DNA from: an uncultured Sutterella sp.
GTDB lineage: Bacteria > Pseudomonadota > Gammaproteobacteria > Burkholderiales > Burkholderiaceae_F
DNA: 13,060 nucleotides
Reading direction: 5' to 3'
Assembly (NCBI GenBank): GCA_934255515.1
Contig: CAKQON010000050.1
Coordinates: 1 to 13,060, forward strand
Position numbers and translations under genes: made by a program. Below are positions 1 through 7,464 of the stretch, in pieces (position 1 is the first letter of the stretch; every line of letters starts with the position of its first letter). The notes under the pieces are model-generated. The model was not told the DNA's origin. It worked only from the letters and a program-made list of their open reading frames with translations, and did not search any database.

Positions 1-76
1 GCGGGAGTAGCTCAGTTGGTAGAGCGCAACCTTGCCAAGGTTGAGGTCGCGAGTTCGAGACTCGTCTCCCGCTCCA
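1..76 (+). tRNA. glyT(GCC): tRNA-Gly, anticodon GCC
   Basis: The cloverleaf can be paired by hand. The acceptor stem is GCGGGAG (1-7) with CTCCCGC (66-72). The anticodon stem is CAACC/GGTTG (27-31 with 39-43), and its loop TTGCCAA places GCC at 34-36. The T-arm is 49-53 with 61-65 and carries the usual TTCGAGA loop. Position 73 is T and the CCA end is encoded at 74-76. GCC reads the glycine codons GGC and GGT, which are abundant in the genes of this window. The gene begins exactly at the window edge, so its promoter and any upstream tRNA partners are not visible. The gene symbol is descriptive only; the gene name in this species is unknown. Confidence 0.97.
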
Positions 77-87
77 GATTTTTAGAG

Positions 88-117
88 AAGGGGAAGTCGA
101 CAGGCTTCCCCTTTTTT
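88..117 (+). terminator. Rho-independent terminator after tRNA-Gly
   Basis: The stem GGGGAAG (90-96) pairs with CTTCCCC (105-111) around an 8-base loop and is followed by six T (112-117). Two A residues before the stem can pair with the first two T. It lies 13 bases after the tRNA CCA end, so it most likely ends the tRNA transcript and separates it from rpmF. Confidence 0.88.
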
Positions 118-154
118 CCTGTAAGGCTTCGGAATAAAAATATCTGATCTCCGG

Positions 155-183
155 CTGAGATTTTTCTGGAGATTTGATAAAAT
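155..183 (+). promoter_or_regulatory. Probable sigma-70 promoter of rpmF (extended -10)
   Basis: TGATAAAAT (175-183) fits the extended -10 form TGnTAnnnT, with the -10 hexamer TAAAAT at 178-183. CTGAGA (155-160) is a 4-of-6 match to the -35 consensus and sits exactly 17 bases upstream. Transcription would start near 190, giving rpmF a leader of about 122 bases. Its position, after the tRNA terminator and before rpmF, supports the call. No start-site data exist here. Confidence 0.55.
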
Positions 184-190
184 CCGCCGC

Positions 191-226
191 TTGCTGCATG
201 TACCCGGAAGGGAACCTGCAGTGCAA
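191..226 (+). other. Hairpin at the start of the rpmF leader
   Basis: TTGC+TGCA (191-198) pairs with TGCA+GCAA (217-220 and 223-226), with GT (221-222) bulged. An inner CCC/GGG helix (203-205 with 210-212) closes a GGAA tetraloop. The element begins almost exactly where the predicted transcript would start. A second, longer-range pair, CGAGTG (250-255) with CACTCG (283-288), lies between it and the rpmF start. The fold is read from sequence; a role in L32 regulation or mRNA stability is only inferred. Confidence 0.45.
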
Positions 227-311
227 TCATGGAATTCCGTGTTCTGGAACGAGTGCCTGGTCACGGAAGCAAATTTTTTCGACACTCGCTTAAACCTACG
301 TGGGGTTAGCC

Positions 312-494
312 ATGGCTGTTCAGCAGAATAAGAAATCGGTCGCCCGTCGCGGCAATCGCCGTGCTCATGACTTCTTGAAGAATCCTCCGACGGCTGTCGA
401 AGCGACGACCGGTGAAGTCCATCGTCGTCATCACATCAGCCCGACCGGCTTCTATCGCGGCAAGAAGGTCATCGCGACGAAGCAGGACGAATAA
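312..494 (+). CDS. rpmF: 50S ribosomal protein L32
   Basis: This is a small basic protein of the large ribosomal subunit, 60 residues long and of normal family length. It opens with the nearly invariant MAVQQNKKS. It also contains the L32 core pattern [21 protein letters not shown] (split here as TGEVHRRHH, about 36-44, and [11 protein letters not shown], about 46-56). It has no cysteines, so it is the zinc-independent form. The start at 312 is chosen from the conserved N-terminus; an in-frame GTG at 300 would add four residues with no family support. The Shine-Dalgarno is weak (GGGG at 302-305). In many Proteobacteria this gene lies between a DUF177 (YceD) gene and plsX. Here a tRNA lies upstream and a terminator downstream, so it appears to be transcribed alone. 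Confidence 0.96.
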   Translation: MAVQQNKKSVARRGNRRAHDFLKNPPTAVEATTGEVHRRHHISPTGFYRGKKVIATKQDE

Positions 495-652
495 TCCTGG
501 CTGAGGCTGAGCCCTGAACGTTCAGCTTCAATAGAAGCCTCGCGCGAAGATGCCGCGCGCACCCCACGGTGATTGTGCTCGACGCAAGAGGCTTGGAAGC
601 TGACGCGTGATTCGAAGGCCAAGAATTACGAGGGCGCAGAAAAGCGAAAAAA

Positions 653-681
653 GAGGGATCCCTGACAGGGTCCCTTTTTTT
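653..681 (+). terminator. Rho-independent terminator between rpmF and fabH
   Basis: AGGGA (654-658) pairs with TCCCT (671-675) and CCCT (660-663) pairs with AGGG (667-670). There is one bulged T (659) and a GAC loop. T676-T681 follow directly. This strong hairpin plus U-tract should end the rpmF transcript, so fabH needs its own promoter. Confidence 0.9.
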
Positions 682-779
682 ATGGCCGGGCGGCGGAAAT
701 ACCAAGTAGACGCTACGCCGTGAGGGCGATGAGAACGCAGTTCCCGCAGAAATCTGTACGTGTAATATCTGTTGATTCA

Positions 780-785
780 GATAAT
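780..785 (+). promoter_or_regulatory. Possible -10 box upstream of fabH
   Basis: GATAAT matches five of six positions of the -10 consensus and lies in a locally AT-rich stretch after the rpmF terminator. No convincing -35 hexamer is present at 16-18 bases, and a start at about 792 would leave only a short leader. A promoter is needed somewhere between 682 and 804, but this exact placement is weak. Confidence 0.3.
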
Positions 786-803
786 TACCGGTACGGCCGC
801 CAC

Positions 804-1802
804 ATGAGCATGTATTCACGCATTGCCGCAACGGGCTCTGCGCTTCCGAAGACTCGGATCTCCAATGCTGAGCTAGCGATCCGCCTCGCATCGATCGGGG
901 TGGAAACCAATGACGAATGGATTCGCACGCGTACGGGCATTGAAGCCCGGCGCTTCGCAGATCCCACTCTCGGTGAAACAACCACAGAATTAGCCGCCGC
1001 AGCAGCGAGGGAGGCCATGGAGCGCGCTCATTTTGAGCCGGATTCCATCGATCTCATCGTGGTTGCGACCACGACGCCCGACATGGTATTTCCGTCGACG
1101 GCCGCGCACGTTCAGTCGATGCTCGGCTGCACCGGATGCGCGGCGTTCGACGTTCAGGCCGTATGCGCGGGCTTTATCTATGCCCTCAACGCTGCGGACG
1201 CGATGCTCCGCGCCGGCCCCTATCGACGCGCACTGGTTGTCGGCGCTGAAACCATGTCCCGCGTGATCGACTTCAACGATCGATCCACGTGCGTTCTTTT
1301 CGGCGACGGTGCGGGTGCGGTTGCCCTCGAGGCAAGCGACGCGCCGGGGATTCTCGCCGCCCGCATGTATGCAGACGGGCGCTACGATGAAAAGGTGCTC
1401 GGCCTCACCGCCTGCCTGAGCAACGGCCGTATTGCCGGTTCGCCCTACATCAACATGGACGGCAGGCAGGTATTCAAGCTCGCTGTCGACGGTCTTACCG
1501 GATCGGCAGAAGAGGTGGCGCGCCTTGCCGGCGTTTCGCCTTCTGAAGTGAAGCTCTTCGTTCCCCATCAGGCAAATCTGCGCATCATGACGATGGTTGC
1601 GAAGAAGCTCGGAATCCCTGATGAGGCGATGGTGAGGACGGTGAGCGAGCACGGCAATACCTCCGCCGCCAGCGTTCCTCTGGCGCTTGACGCTGCCGTG
1701 AAGGAAAACCGCGTGAAGGACGGCGACCTGGTGCTTCTGCAGGCGGTCGGCGCCGGTATGGCCTGGGGCTCGGCAATTCTCAAGTGGCGTGCAAACGTCT
1801 GA
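804..1802 (+). CDS. fabH: 3-oxoacyl-ACP synthase III (FabH)
   Basis: FabH starts fatty acid synthesis in the cytoplasm by condensing an acyl-CoA, usually acetyl-CoA, with malonyl-ACP. The protein has 332 residues from this start, close to the usual 317-330. The catalytic triad is visible: Cys121 in AVCAGFIYAL, His255 in VPHQANLRI and Asn285 in EHGNTSAAS. The N-terminal motif DEWIRTRTGIE (about 37-47) is also typical. The start is uncertain. ATG at 804 and ATG at 810 both lead into the conserved MYSRIAATGS, neither has a good Shine-Dalgarno, and a GTG at 720 would add 28 residues not expected in the family. In the C-terminal glycine-rich loop, VGAGMAWG (315-322) replaces the usual FGGGFTWG. 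fabD follows after 36 bases, so the two are probably cotranscribed. Confidence 0.95.
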   Translation: MSMYSRIAATGSALPKTRISNAELAIRLASIGVETNDEWIRTRTGIEARRFADPTLGETTTELAAAAAREAMERAHFEPDSIDLIVVATTTPDMVFPSTAAHVQSMLGCTGCAAFDVQAVCAGFIYALNAADAMLRAGPYRRALVVGAETMSRVIDFNDRSTCVLFGDGAGAVALEASDAPGILAARMYADGRYDEKVLGLTACLSNGRIAGSPYINMDGRQVFKLAVDGLTGSAEEVARLAGVSPSEVKLFVPHQANLRIMTMVAKKLGIPDEAMVRTVSEHGNTSAASVPLALDAAVKENRVKDGDLVLLQAVGAGMAWGSAILKWRANV

Positions 1803-1838
1803 TAGTCTCTCTTTCATTCTTTACTAGGAGCCTGGACT

Positions 1839-2777
1839 ATGCGTCTAGCTTTTGTCTTCCCCGGCCAGGGCAGCCAGTCTGTCGGCATGCTGAACGGCTT
1901 TTCCGGCAACGCGGTTGTTGAGGACTACGTGCGTCGTGCGGATGCTGCGCTCGGTTTCCCGATCTCAAAGTTGATTGCGGAAGGTCCTGCTGAAGAGCTT
2001 GGCCTCACCGTCAATACTCAGCCCGCGCTGCTCACGGCAAGCGTTGCGTTTTATGAAGCCTGGCTTGCTGCCGGCGGCATGAAGCCCGAGGTGATGGCTG
2101 GTCATTCGCTCGGCGAATATTCCGCACTCACTGCTTCCGGCGTTTTCGGCTTCGAAGAGGCTGTGAAGCTCGTGCGCTTCCGTGCTGAAGCGATGCAGAG
2201 CGCCGTTCCCGTTGGCGTCGGCGGCATGTGCGCCGTGATCGGTCTCTCCGACTCGGATGTGCTTGAGTGCTGCGCGGAAGCTTCCAAGACGGGACCGGTT
2301 GAAGCCGTCAACTTCAATTCTCCCGGCCAGGTCGTCATCGCGGGCGAAAAGAAAGCCCTCGCGAAGGCGATTGAACTCGTCAAGGCTAAAGGCTGCCGCC
2401 GCGCTATTGAACTTGCTGTTTCGGGTCCCTTCCATTCGAGCATGCTGAAGCCCGCGGGCGAAAAGCTTGCCGCCCGGCTTGCGGAAGTCGCACTTTCTGT
2501 GCCGGAAATTCCCGTTATCGCCAATGTGGACGTTAAGACGCTTGCGAATCCTGCTGAAATCCGAACGGTGCTCGCCGAGCAGGTTTCCTCGCCTGTGCAG
2601 TGGGTGAAGACCATCCAGAAGATGGCGACCGACGGCGTCACGGACATCGTCGAATGTGGTCCGGGAAAGGTCCTCCAGGGCCTCATCCGCCGCATTGCGC
2701 CTGAAATCCGCATCTACGGCATTTCGGATGCGGCGACGCTTGCCGCCGCGCTCGAGAAGCTGAAGGCCGCGCAGTAA
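1839..2777 (+). CDS. fabD: Malonyl-CoA:ACP transacylase (FabD)
   Basis: FabD transfers malonyl groups from CoA to acyl carrier protein and so supplies the extender unit used by FabH and FabF. It has 312 residues, the normal length. Visible motifs are FPGQGSQ (7-13), the nucleophile elbow GHSLGEYSA with Ser90, the substrate-carboxylate arginine in LVRFRAEAM (Arg115 by alignment with E. coli Arg117), His199 in PFHSSML and Gln254 in SPVQW. A clear ribosome-binding site, AGGAG (1826-1830), lies 8 bases before the ATG. It sits between fabH and fabG with short gaps (36 and 33 bases) and no terminator, consistent with one fabHDG transcript. Confidence 0.97.
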   Translation: MRLAFVFPGQGSQSVGMLNGFSGNAVVEDYVRRADAALGFPISKLIAEGPAEELGLTVNTQPALLTASVAFYEAWLAAGGMKPEVMAGHSLGEYSALTASGVFGFEEAVKLVRFRAEAMQSAVPVGVGGMCAVIGLSDSDVLECCAEASKTGPVEAVNFNSPGQVVIAGEKKALAKAIELVKAKGCRRAIELAVSGPFHSSMLKPAGEKLAARLAEVALSVPEIPVIANVDVKTLANPAEIRTVLAEQVSSPVQWVKTIQKMATDGVTDIVECGPGKVLQGLIRRIAPEIRIYGISDAATLAAALEKLKAAQ

Positions 2778-2810
2778 GCACCGAATTCAAAGGAAATCAG
2801 GATCATAAAA

Positions 2811-3578
2811 ATGGAAAAGATGATTTTTGCTGCCGACGCTCTCGCCGGCCAGGTGGCCCTTGTGACGGGCGCTTCCCGCGGCATCGGCGCGGCGGTCATG
2901 GAAGCCTTCATGAAGGCGGGCGCCTACGTCGTCGGCACGGCGACCTCGGAAGCGGGCGCGCAGAAAATTACCGAGCGCGCAGCGGCACTCGGCGGTTCGG
3001 GCAAGGGCATCGTGCTTAATGTCTGCGATGCGGCGGCTTCCCAGAAGGCAGTGACCGACCTCGTGAAGGAAAAGGGTAGAATCGACATTCTCGTCAACAA
3101 TGCCGGCATCACGAAGGACGACCTCGTTCTTCGCATGAAGGACGACGCCTGGGAAGACGTGATTGAAACGGATCTCACGGCAGCCTTCCGCCTTGCGCGC
3201 GCCTGCGTTCGTCCGATGATGAAGCAGCGCTCCGGCCGCATCATCTCCATGGGGTCCGTTGTGGGCGCCATGGGCAATGCCGGTCAGGTGAACTATGCCG
3301 CCGCCAAGGCGGGCCTTATGGGCATGACGAAGGCTCTTGCGCGCGAAATCGGTTCGCGCGGCGTGACGGTCAACTGCGTCGCCCCGGGCTTCATCGATAC
3401 CGACATGACGAAGGATCTTCCTGAGGATCACCGCGAAGCGCTCCTCAAGCAGATTGCCCTCGGCCGCCTCGGTCAAACGGATGACATCGCCAATGCCTGC
3501 CTCTACCTCGCATCGCCTGCGGGCGCCTATCTGACGGGCGTTACGCTCCATGTGAACGGCGGCATGTTTATGGGCTGA
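2811..3578 (+). CDS. fabG: 3-oxoacyl-ACP reductase (FabG)
   Basis: FabG is an NADPH-dependent short-chain dehydrogenase that reduces 3-oxoacyl-ACP in each elongation cycle. The 255-residue protein shows the Rossmann glycine motif TGASRGIG (19-26) and NNAG (96-99). The catalytic Ser149 is in GSVVG, and Tyr162 and Lys166 are in the YxxxK motif of NYAAAKAG. The C-terminus [15 protein letters not shown] is typical of the family. It is about ten residues longer at the N-terminus than E. coli FabG. AGGA (2799-2802) lies 8 bases before the chosen ATG at 2811. ATG at 2820 is an alternative that would remove three residues and lacks that spacing. Confidence 0.97.
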   Translation: MEKMIFAADALAGQVALVTGASRGIGAAVMEAFMKAGAYVVGTATSEAGAQKITERAAALGGSGKGIVLNVCDAAASQKAVTDLVKEKGRIDILVNNAGITKDDLVLRMKDDAWEDVIETDLTAAFRLARACVRPMMKQRSGRIISMGSVVGAMGNAGQVNYAAAKAGLMGMTKALAREIGSRGVTVNCVAPGFIDTDMTKDLPEDHREALLKQIALGRLGQTDDIANACLYLASPAGAYLTGVTLHVNGGMFMG

Positions 3579-3605
3579 TTTTCAAAAGCACCTCAGAAAG
3601 GCTTT

Positions 3606-3614
3606 TGCTAAAAT
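3606..3614 (+). promoter_or_regulatory. Extended -10 promoter of acpP
   Basis: TGCTAAAAT matches the extended -10 form TGnTAnnnT, as does the box before rpmF. No good -35 is visible at normal spacing, which extended -10 promoters can tolerate. A start near 3621 would give a leader of about 83 bases. It lies within the 125-base gap between fabG and acpP, unusually wide for this cluster, which supports separate control of acpP. Confidence 0.5.
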
Positions 3615-3703
3615 CACCGGATAAACTTTTTTTCAACCCTGCCTGCTCCATAAGCACGGGGTTTTCCCAAAGTGAAATCAACCCCTACGGAGTGAAATTA
3701 AAA

Positions 3704-3943
3704 ATGGACGAAATCGAACAGAAGGTCAAGAAGATCATCGCCGAACAGCTTGGCATCAAGGAAGAGGACATCAAGAACGAATCCTCCTTCATCGAAGACC
3801 TCGGCGCCGACAGCCTGACCACCGTTGAAATGTCCCTCGCTCTCGAGGACGCTTTCGGCATTGAAATCCCTGATACCGAGCAGGAAAACCTCCGCACGGT
3901 TCAGCAGGCTGTTGACTTCGTCAAGGCTGCCGTCAACAAGTAA
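3704..3943 (+). CDS. acpP: Acyl carrier protein
   Basis: This 79-residue acidic carrier holds growing acyl chains on a 4'-phosphopantetheine arm attached to Ser37 in the motif GADSLTTVE. It is the substrate carrier for FabD, FabH, FabG and FabF. Length and sequence closely follow E. coli AcpP: helix [11 protein letters not shown], the loop before the DSL motif, and the IPDTEQENL helix. The start at 3704 is chosen because the conserved protein begins [16 protein letters not shown] (3689-3694) lies 9 bases upstream. An in-frame start at 3605 would add 33 residues that are absent from the family and would overlap the promoter. It is flanked by its own promoter-like box and a terminator, consistent with the high dosage needed for a carrier protein. 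The activating enzyme gene acpS is not in this window. Confidence 0.97.
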   Translation: MDEIEQKVKKIIAEQLGIKEEDIKNESSFIEDLGADSLTTVEMSLALEDAFGIEIPDTEQENLRTVQQAVDFVKAAVNK

Positions 3944-4035
3944 TCGGCATTCTCTCTAGGAAGAGCCGGCCTGTGCGCTTCAGCAAAGAGGAATTTCGGA
4001 CTTCGCAGTCGTCCTCATAGGAAGACCAGGCATCA

Positions 4036-4066
4036 GCGGGACTCGGCAACGGGTCCCGCTTTGTTT
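4036..4066 (+). terminator. Rho-independent terminator after acpP
   Basis: GCGGGAC (4036-4042) pairs perfectly with GTCCCGC (4053-4059) around a 10-base loop and is followed by TTTGTTT (4060-4066). It lies 92 bases after the acpP stop. The 3' untranslated stretch before it also contains inverted segments, for example GAGGA (3988-3992) with TCCTC (4012-4016). It should end or reduce transcription into fabF. Confidence 0.85.
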
Positions 4067-4152
4067 GCGGGGACAGGGATATCCCGAGTTTCTGCTAATC
4101 CATCCGTCGGAGCTTCTGGATGCTCAGGGCGGGAAGCAAGGAGTTTTTGGAA

Positions 4153-5394
4153 ATGATGAATCGCCGCGTAGTCGTGACCGGCCTCGGCATGGTCTCCCCC
4201 CTTGGCGCGGATCTTGCGACAAGCTGGAAGAATGCGCTTGAAGGCAAGAGCGGCATCGGCCGCATCACCGCCTTTGATCCTTCTGAATTCGGCTGCCAGA
4301 TCGCAGGCGAAGTGAAGGATTTCGACGCCGCGAAGTACCTCGGCGTCAAGGAAGTCCGCCGCTTCGACCGCTTCGTGCATTTCGGCGTTGCCGCCGGCCT
4401 GATGGCGCTTGAGGACTCCGGCCTCGAGATCACTGAGGAAAACGCTCCGATGACGGGCGTTGCGATCGGTGCGGGCATCGGCGGTCTTCCCTCCATCTGC
4501 GCCAACAACGACGCGATGGTGAGCCGCGGTCCCCGCCGCATTTCTCCCTTTATGATCCCGGGCTGCATCATCAACATGGTCTCGGGTCAGCTCGCCATCA
4601 TGAAGGGCCTGAAGGGCCCCAACATTGCGCACGTCACGGCCTGCTCGACCGGTCTTCACTCCATCGGAGAGGCGATGTACATCATCGCCCGCGGCGATGC
4701 GGACGTGATGATCGCGGGCGGCGCTGAAGCGACGGTCTGCAAGTTGGGCATCGGCGGCTTCGACGCCATGCACGCGCTTTCGCGCCGCAACGACGAGCCC
4801 GAGAAGGCTTCCCGTCCGTTCGACGCCGACCGCGACGGCTTCGTGATGGGCGAGGGTTCCGGCGTTCTCGTTCTCGAGGAGCTTGAGCACGCCAAGGCAC
4901 GCGGCGCGAAGATTTATGCCGAAGTCGTGGGCTACGGTCTCTCTGGCGACGCGCATCACATCACGACGCCTGCCACCGACGGTCCGGTCCGCTGCATGCG
5001 CATGGCGCTTCGCCATGCCGGCATGAATCCCGACGACATCGACTACCTCAATGCGCACGGCACCTCCACGTCCGTTGGCGACGCCAATGAAGTGAAGGCG
5101 ATCCGCGAGGTCTTCGTCGAACACGCAAAGAAGCTTGTCGTCAACTCCACCAAGTCAATGACGGGCCACCTTCTCGGCGGCGCGGGCGGCATCGAGTCCG
5201 TCTTCTCCGTCATGGCCGTTGCCGAACAGGTTTCGCCCCCGACCATCAACCTCGACAAGGTTGATCCGGAGTGCGAGGGAATCGACTTCTGCGCCAACAA
5301 GGCGAGAAAGATGACGATCCGCGCGGCGATGAAGAATTCCTTCGGTTTCGGCGGCACGAATTCGACGGTGATCTACAAGCGCTACGAAGCCTGA
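4153..5394 (+). CDS. fabF: 3-oxoacyl-ACP synthase II (FabF)
   Basis: FabF elongates acyl-ACP chains by decarboxylative condensation with malonyl-ACP. It has 413 residues, the usual length. The Cys-His-His catalytic set is Cys164 in VTACSTGLHS, His302 in NAHGTSTSVGD and His339 in KSMTGHLLGG, with Lys334 nearby. The C-terminal gate motif FGFGGTN is at 397-403. The N-terminus MNRRVVVTGLGMVSPLG is typical. AAGGAG (4138-4143) is 9 bases before ATG 4153; the adjacent ATG at 4156 is also possible. A longer in-frame start at 4120 lacks family support. A terminator separates it from acpP, so it may rely on readthrough or on an unrecognised promoter between 4067 and 4150. Confidence 0.97.
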   Translation: MMNRRVVVTGLGMVSPLGADLATSWKNALEGKSGIGRITAFDPSEFGCQIAGEVKDFDAAKYLGVKEVRRFDRFVHFGVAAGLMALEDSGLEITEENAPMTGVAIGAGIGGLPSICANNDAMVSRGPRRISPFMIPGCIINMVSGQLAIMKGLKGPNIAHVTACSTGLHSIGEAMYIIARGDADVMIAGGAEATVCKLGIGGFDAMHALSRRNDEPEKASRPFDADRDGFVMGEGSGVLVLEELEHAKARGAKIYAEVVGYGLSGDAHHITTPATDGPVRCMRMALRHAGMNPDDIDYLNAHGTSTSVGDANEVKAIREVFVEHAKKLVVNSTKSMTGHLLGGAGGIESVFSVMAVAEQVSPPTINLDKVDPECEGIDFCANKARKMTIRAAMKNSFGFGGTNSTVIYKRYEA

Positions 5395-5423
5395 TTGCCG
5401 CGTTGAAAACGCGCTGATTTCGG

Positions 5424-5460
5424 AAAGGACGTCTTCTCATTACGGGGAGGCGTCCTTTTT
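5424..5460 (+). terminator. Rho-independent terminator after fabF
   Basis: AAAGGACG (5424-5431) pairs with CGTCCTTT (5451-5458). An inner CTTCTC (5433-5438) pairs with GGGAGG (5445-5450) using two G-T pairs. The hairpin runs into five T. A separate small perfect hairpin, CGCGTT-GAA-AACGCG (5399-5413), lies just before it. This closes the fatty-acid gene cluster. Confidence 0.87.
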
Positions 5461-5496
5461 CTCTTGCGGGCGAGAGAAGGGCGCCGCATCTGCTGT

Positions 5497-5520
5497 AAAA
5501 TCCCGGATTCCGGGGATTTT
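5497..5520 (+). other. Hairpin in the lepA leader region
   Basis: AAAATCCC (5497-5504) pairs perfectly with GGGATTTT (5513-5520). A further GG/CC pair (5505-5506 with 5510-5511) closes an ATT loop, with G5512 bulged. The left arm overlaps a -10-like TAAAAT (5496-5501). T5521 extends the right-hand T run to five, so weak terminator activity on the + strand is possible; the A-rich left arm gives the same on the minus strand. Between 5461 and 5652 I find no convincing complete promoter. TTGACT (5528-5533) is a good -35 hexamer but has no matching -10. Confidence 0.45.
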
Positions 5521-5652
5521 TGCCGCCTTGACTTAATTTGGAAAGCGCGGATTCCGAGCGCCCAGCAGACGGCCGCTCGTTCTGATTATTTCTGATCGCT
5601 CGCCAACCGCCGAGCAATGATCTCGCCCCGACTGAACACCATTTCCCTGACG

Positions 5653-7446
5653 ATGCAGAACATTCGCAACTTTTCGATCATCGCCCATATCGACCATGGC
5701 AAGTCAACGCTTGCCGACCGCCTGATTCAGCGCTGCGGCGGCCTCTCCGACCGTGAAATGAGCGAGCAGGTGCTCGACAGCATGGATCTCGAGAAGGAGC
5801 GCGGCATTACGATCAAGGCCCAGACGGCTGCGCTTCGCTACAAGGCGAAGGACGGAAAGGTCTATGAGCTCAACCTCATCGACACGCCGGGGCATGTTGA
5901 CTTTTCCTATGAAGTGAGCCGCTCGCTCTCCGCCTGCGAAGGCGCGCTCCTCGTCGTCGATGCGACGCAGGGCGTTGAGGCGCAGACAGTGGCCAACTGC
6001 TACACCGCGATTGATCTCGGCGTTTCCGTGATCCCGGTCCTCAACAAGATGGACCTTGCGAGCGCGGATCCGATTGCCGCTGCCGAGGAAATCGAGGACG
6101 TGATCGGCATCGATGCGACGGATGCGATTCCCTGTTCCGCGAAGACGGGTCTCGGCGTCGACGAGATTCTCGAGCGCGTCGTGCGCGACGTTCCCGCGCC
6201 CAAGGGCGATCCTGCGTCGCCGCTCCAGGCCCTCATCATCGACTCCTGGTTCGACAACTACGTCGGCGTCGTGATGCTCGTGCGCGTGGTGAACGGCACG
6301 ATCCGTCCGAAGGACAAGATTCAGCTGATGGCAACGGGCGCCACGCACCTCGTTGAACAGGTGGGCGTCTTCACGCCGAAGAGCAAGCTTCGCGATGCGC
6401 TCTCCGCGGGCGAAGTGGGCTTTGTGATTGCGGGCATCAAGGAACTGAAGCACGCCCGCGTGGGCGACACGGTGACGCTCGCCCAGAAGCCCGCCGAGAA
6501 GCCTCTTCCGGGCTTCAAAGCCGTGAAGCCTCAGGTCTTCGCGGGCCTCTTCCCGGTTGAGTCGAACCAGTACGACGCGCTTCGCGACGCGCTCACGAAG
6601 CTCCAGTTGAACGACGCGGCGCTGCGCTTTGAGCCCGAGAGCTCTCAGGCCCTCGGCTTCGGCTTCCGCGCGGGGTTCCTAGGGCTCCTTCACATGGACA
6701 TCGTTCAGGAGCGTCTCGAGCGCGAATACAACATGGACCTCATCACGACGGCGCCTTCCGTCGTCTATGAGGTGCTCCTCACCGACGGCGAAGTGATTCA
6801 GGTTGAAAACCCCTCGAAGCTTCCGCCCGTCGACAAGATCGAGGAAATCCGTGAACCCATCGATTCGGTCACGATCTTCGTGCCCAACGAATTCGTGGGC
6901 GCCGTGATGAAGCTCTGCCAGGAAAAGCGCGGCATTCAGACGAACCTCGCCTACCACGGCCGTCAGGTGCACCTCACCTATGATCTCCCGCTCGCTGAAA
7001 TCGTTCTTGACTTTTTCGACCGCATGAAGTCCTTGACGCGAGGCTATGCTTCCATGGACTATGAGTTCAAGGAGTACCGTGCGGCGGACGTCGTTCGCGT
7101 CGACATCCTCATCAACGGCGACAAGGTGGACCCGCTCTCCGCGATCATGCACCGCTCCAATGCGGTTCCCCGCGGACGCGAGCTCGTGCAACGCCTGAGA
7201 ACGCTCATTCCCCGCCAGATGTATGAAGTCTCCATTCAGGCGGCCATCGGCGCCAACATCATCGCCCGCGAGAATGTGAAGGCGCTCAGAAAGAACGTTC
7301 TTGCGAAGTGCTACGGCGGCGACATCACCCGCAAGCGCAAGCTCCTTGAAAAGCAGAAGGCCGGCAAGAAGCGCATGAAGCAGGTGGGCAGCGTGGAGAT
7401 TCCGCAGGAAGCCTTCCTCGCGATCCTCCAGACGGAAGAAAAGTAA
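5653..7446 (+). CDS. lepA: Elongation factor 4 (LepA), ribosome-associated GTPase
   Basis: LepA is a translational GTPase that binds the ribosome and has been linked to back-translocation and to initiation or 30S maturation. It has 597 residues from this start, the family norm. The GTPase motifs are G1 AHIDHGKST (11-19), G3 DTPGH (77-81), G4 NKMD (131-134) and G5 SAK (162-164). The unique C-terminal domain is present, including [20 protein letters not shown] near the end. The start is chosen from homology to [19 protein letters not shown]. An in-frame ATG at 5617 would add 12 residues. Neither start has a good Shine-Dalgarno, so this is uncertain. lepB follows after 18 bases, a pairing typical of Proteobacteria. 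Confidence 0.96.
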   Translation: MQNIRNFSIIAHIDHGKSTLADRLIQRCGGLSDREMSEQVLDSMDLEKERGITIKAQTAALRYKAKDGKVYELNLIDTPGHVDFSYEVSRSLSACEGALLVVDATQGVEAQTVANCYTAIDLGVSVIPVLNKMDLASADPIAAAEEIEDVIGIDATDAIPCSAKTGLGVDEILERVVRDVPAPKGDPASPLQALIIDSWFDNYVGVVMLVRVVNGTIRPKDKIQLMATGATHLVEQVGVFTPKSKLRDALSAGEVGFVIAGIKELKHARVGDTVTLAQKPAEKPLPGFKAVKPQVFAGLFPVESNQYDALRDALTKLQLNDAALRFEPESSQALGFGFRAGFLGLLHMDIVQERLEREYNMDLITTAPSVVYEVLLTDGEVIQVENPSKLPPVDKIEEIREPIDSVTIFVPNEFVGAVMKLCQEKRGIQTNLAYHGRQVHLTYDLPLAEIVLDFFDRMKSLTRGYASMDYEFKEYRAADVVRVDILINGDKVDPLSAIMHRSNAVPRGRELVQRLRTLIPRQMYEVSIQAAIGANIIARENVKALRKNVLAKCYGGDITRKRKLLEKQKAGKKRMKQVGSVEIPQEAFLAILQTEEK

Positions 7447-7464
7447 TTTTTAAAGAAGACTCTG

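Larger units (their letters stand above)
495..803 (+). other. 309-base intergenic region between rpmF and fabH (plsX position)
   Basis: No credible gene is seen; the open frames here lack family features. The first part is rich in inverted repeats. CTGAACGTTCAG (514-525) is a 12-base palindrome. AAGCCTC (535-541) can pair either with GAGGCT upstream (503-508) or with GAGGCTT downstream (588-594). CGCGCG (541-546) can pair with 554-559. A terminator follows at 653-681. The last 100 bases are AT-richer and probably contain the fabH promoter. In related genomes plsX, a phosphate acyltransferase gene, usually occupies this position; I see no plsX remnant by eye. Confidence 0.7.

Noticed and set aside
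12..285. Two overlapping minus-strand frames across the tRNA-rpmF gap
   Set aside because: One runs into the tRNA gene and the other ends near the tRNA terminator. They overlap each other, have no family features, and the region is better explained by the rpmF promoter and leader.
720..803. A longer FabH start at GTG 720
   Set aside because: It would add 28 residues without family counterparts, and the stretch is AT-rich and probably contains the promoter.
4033..5124. A 363-codon minus-strand open frame opposite acpP-fabF
   Set aside because: It lies antisense to fabF, whose catalytic residues and length are all intact. The product is His/Arg/Ala/Asp-rich in the manner of frames antisense to GC-rich genes, with no recognisable domain.
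5528..5556. TTGACT as the -35 of a lepA promoter
   Set aside because: At 16-18 bases downstream the sequence is GC-rich around ATTCCG with no -10-like hexamer.
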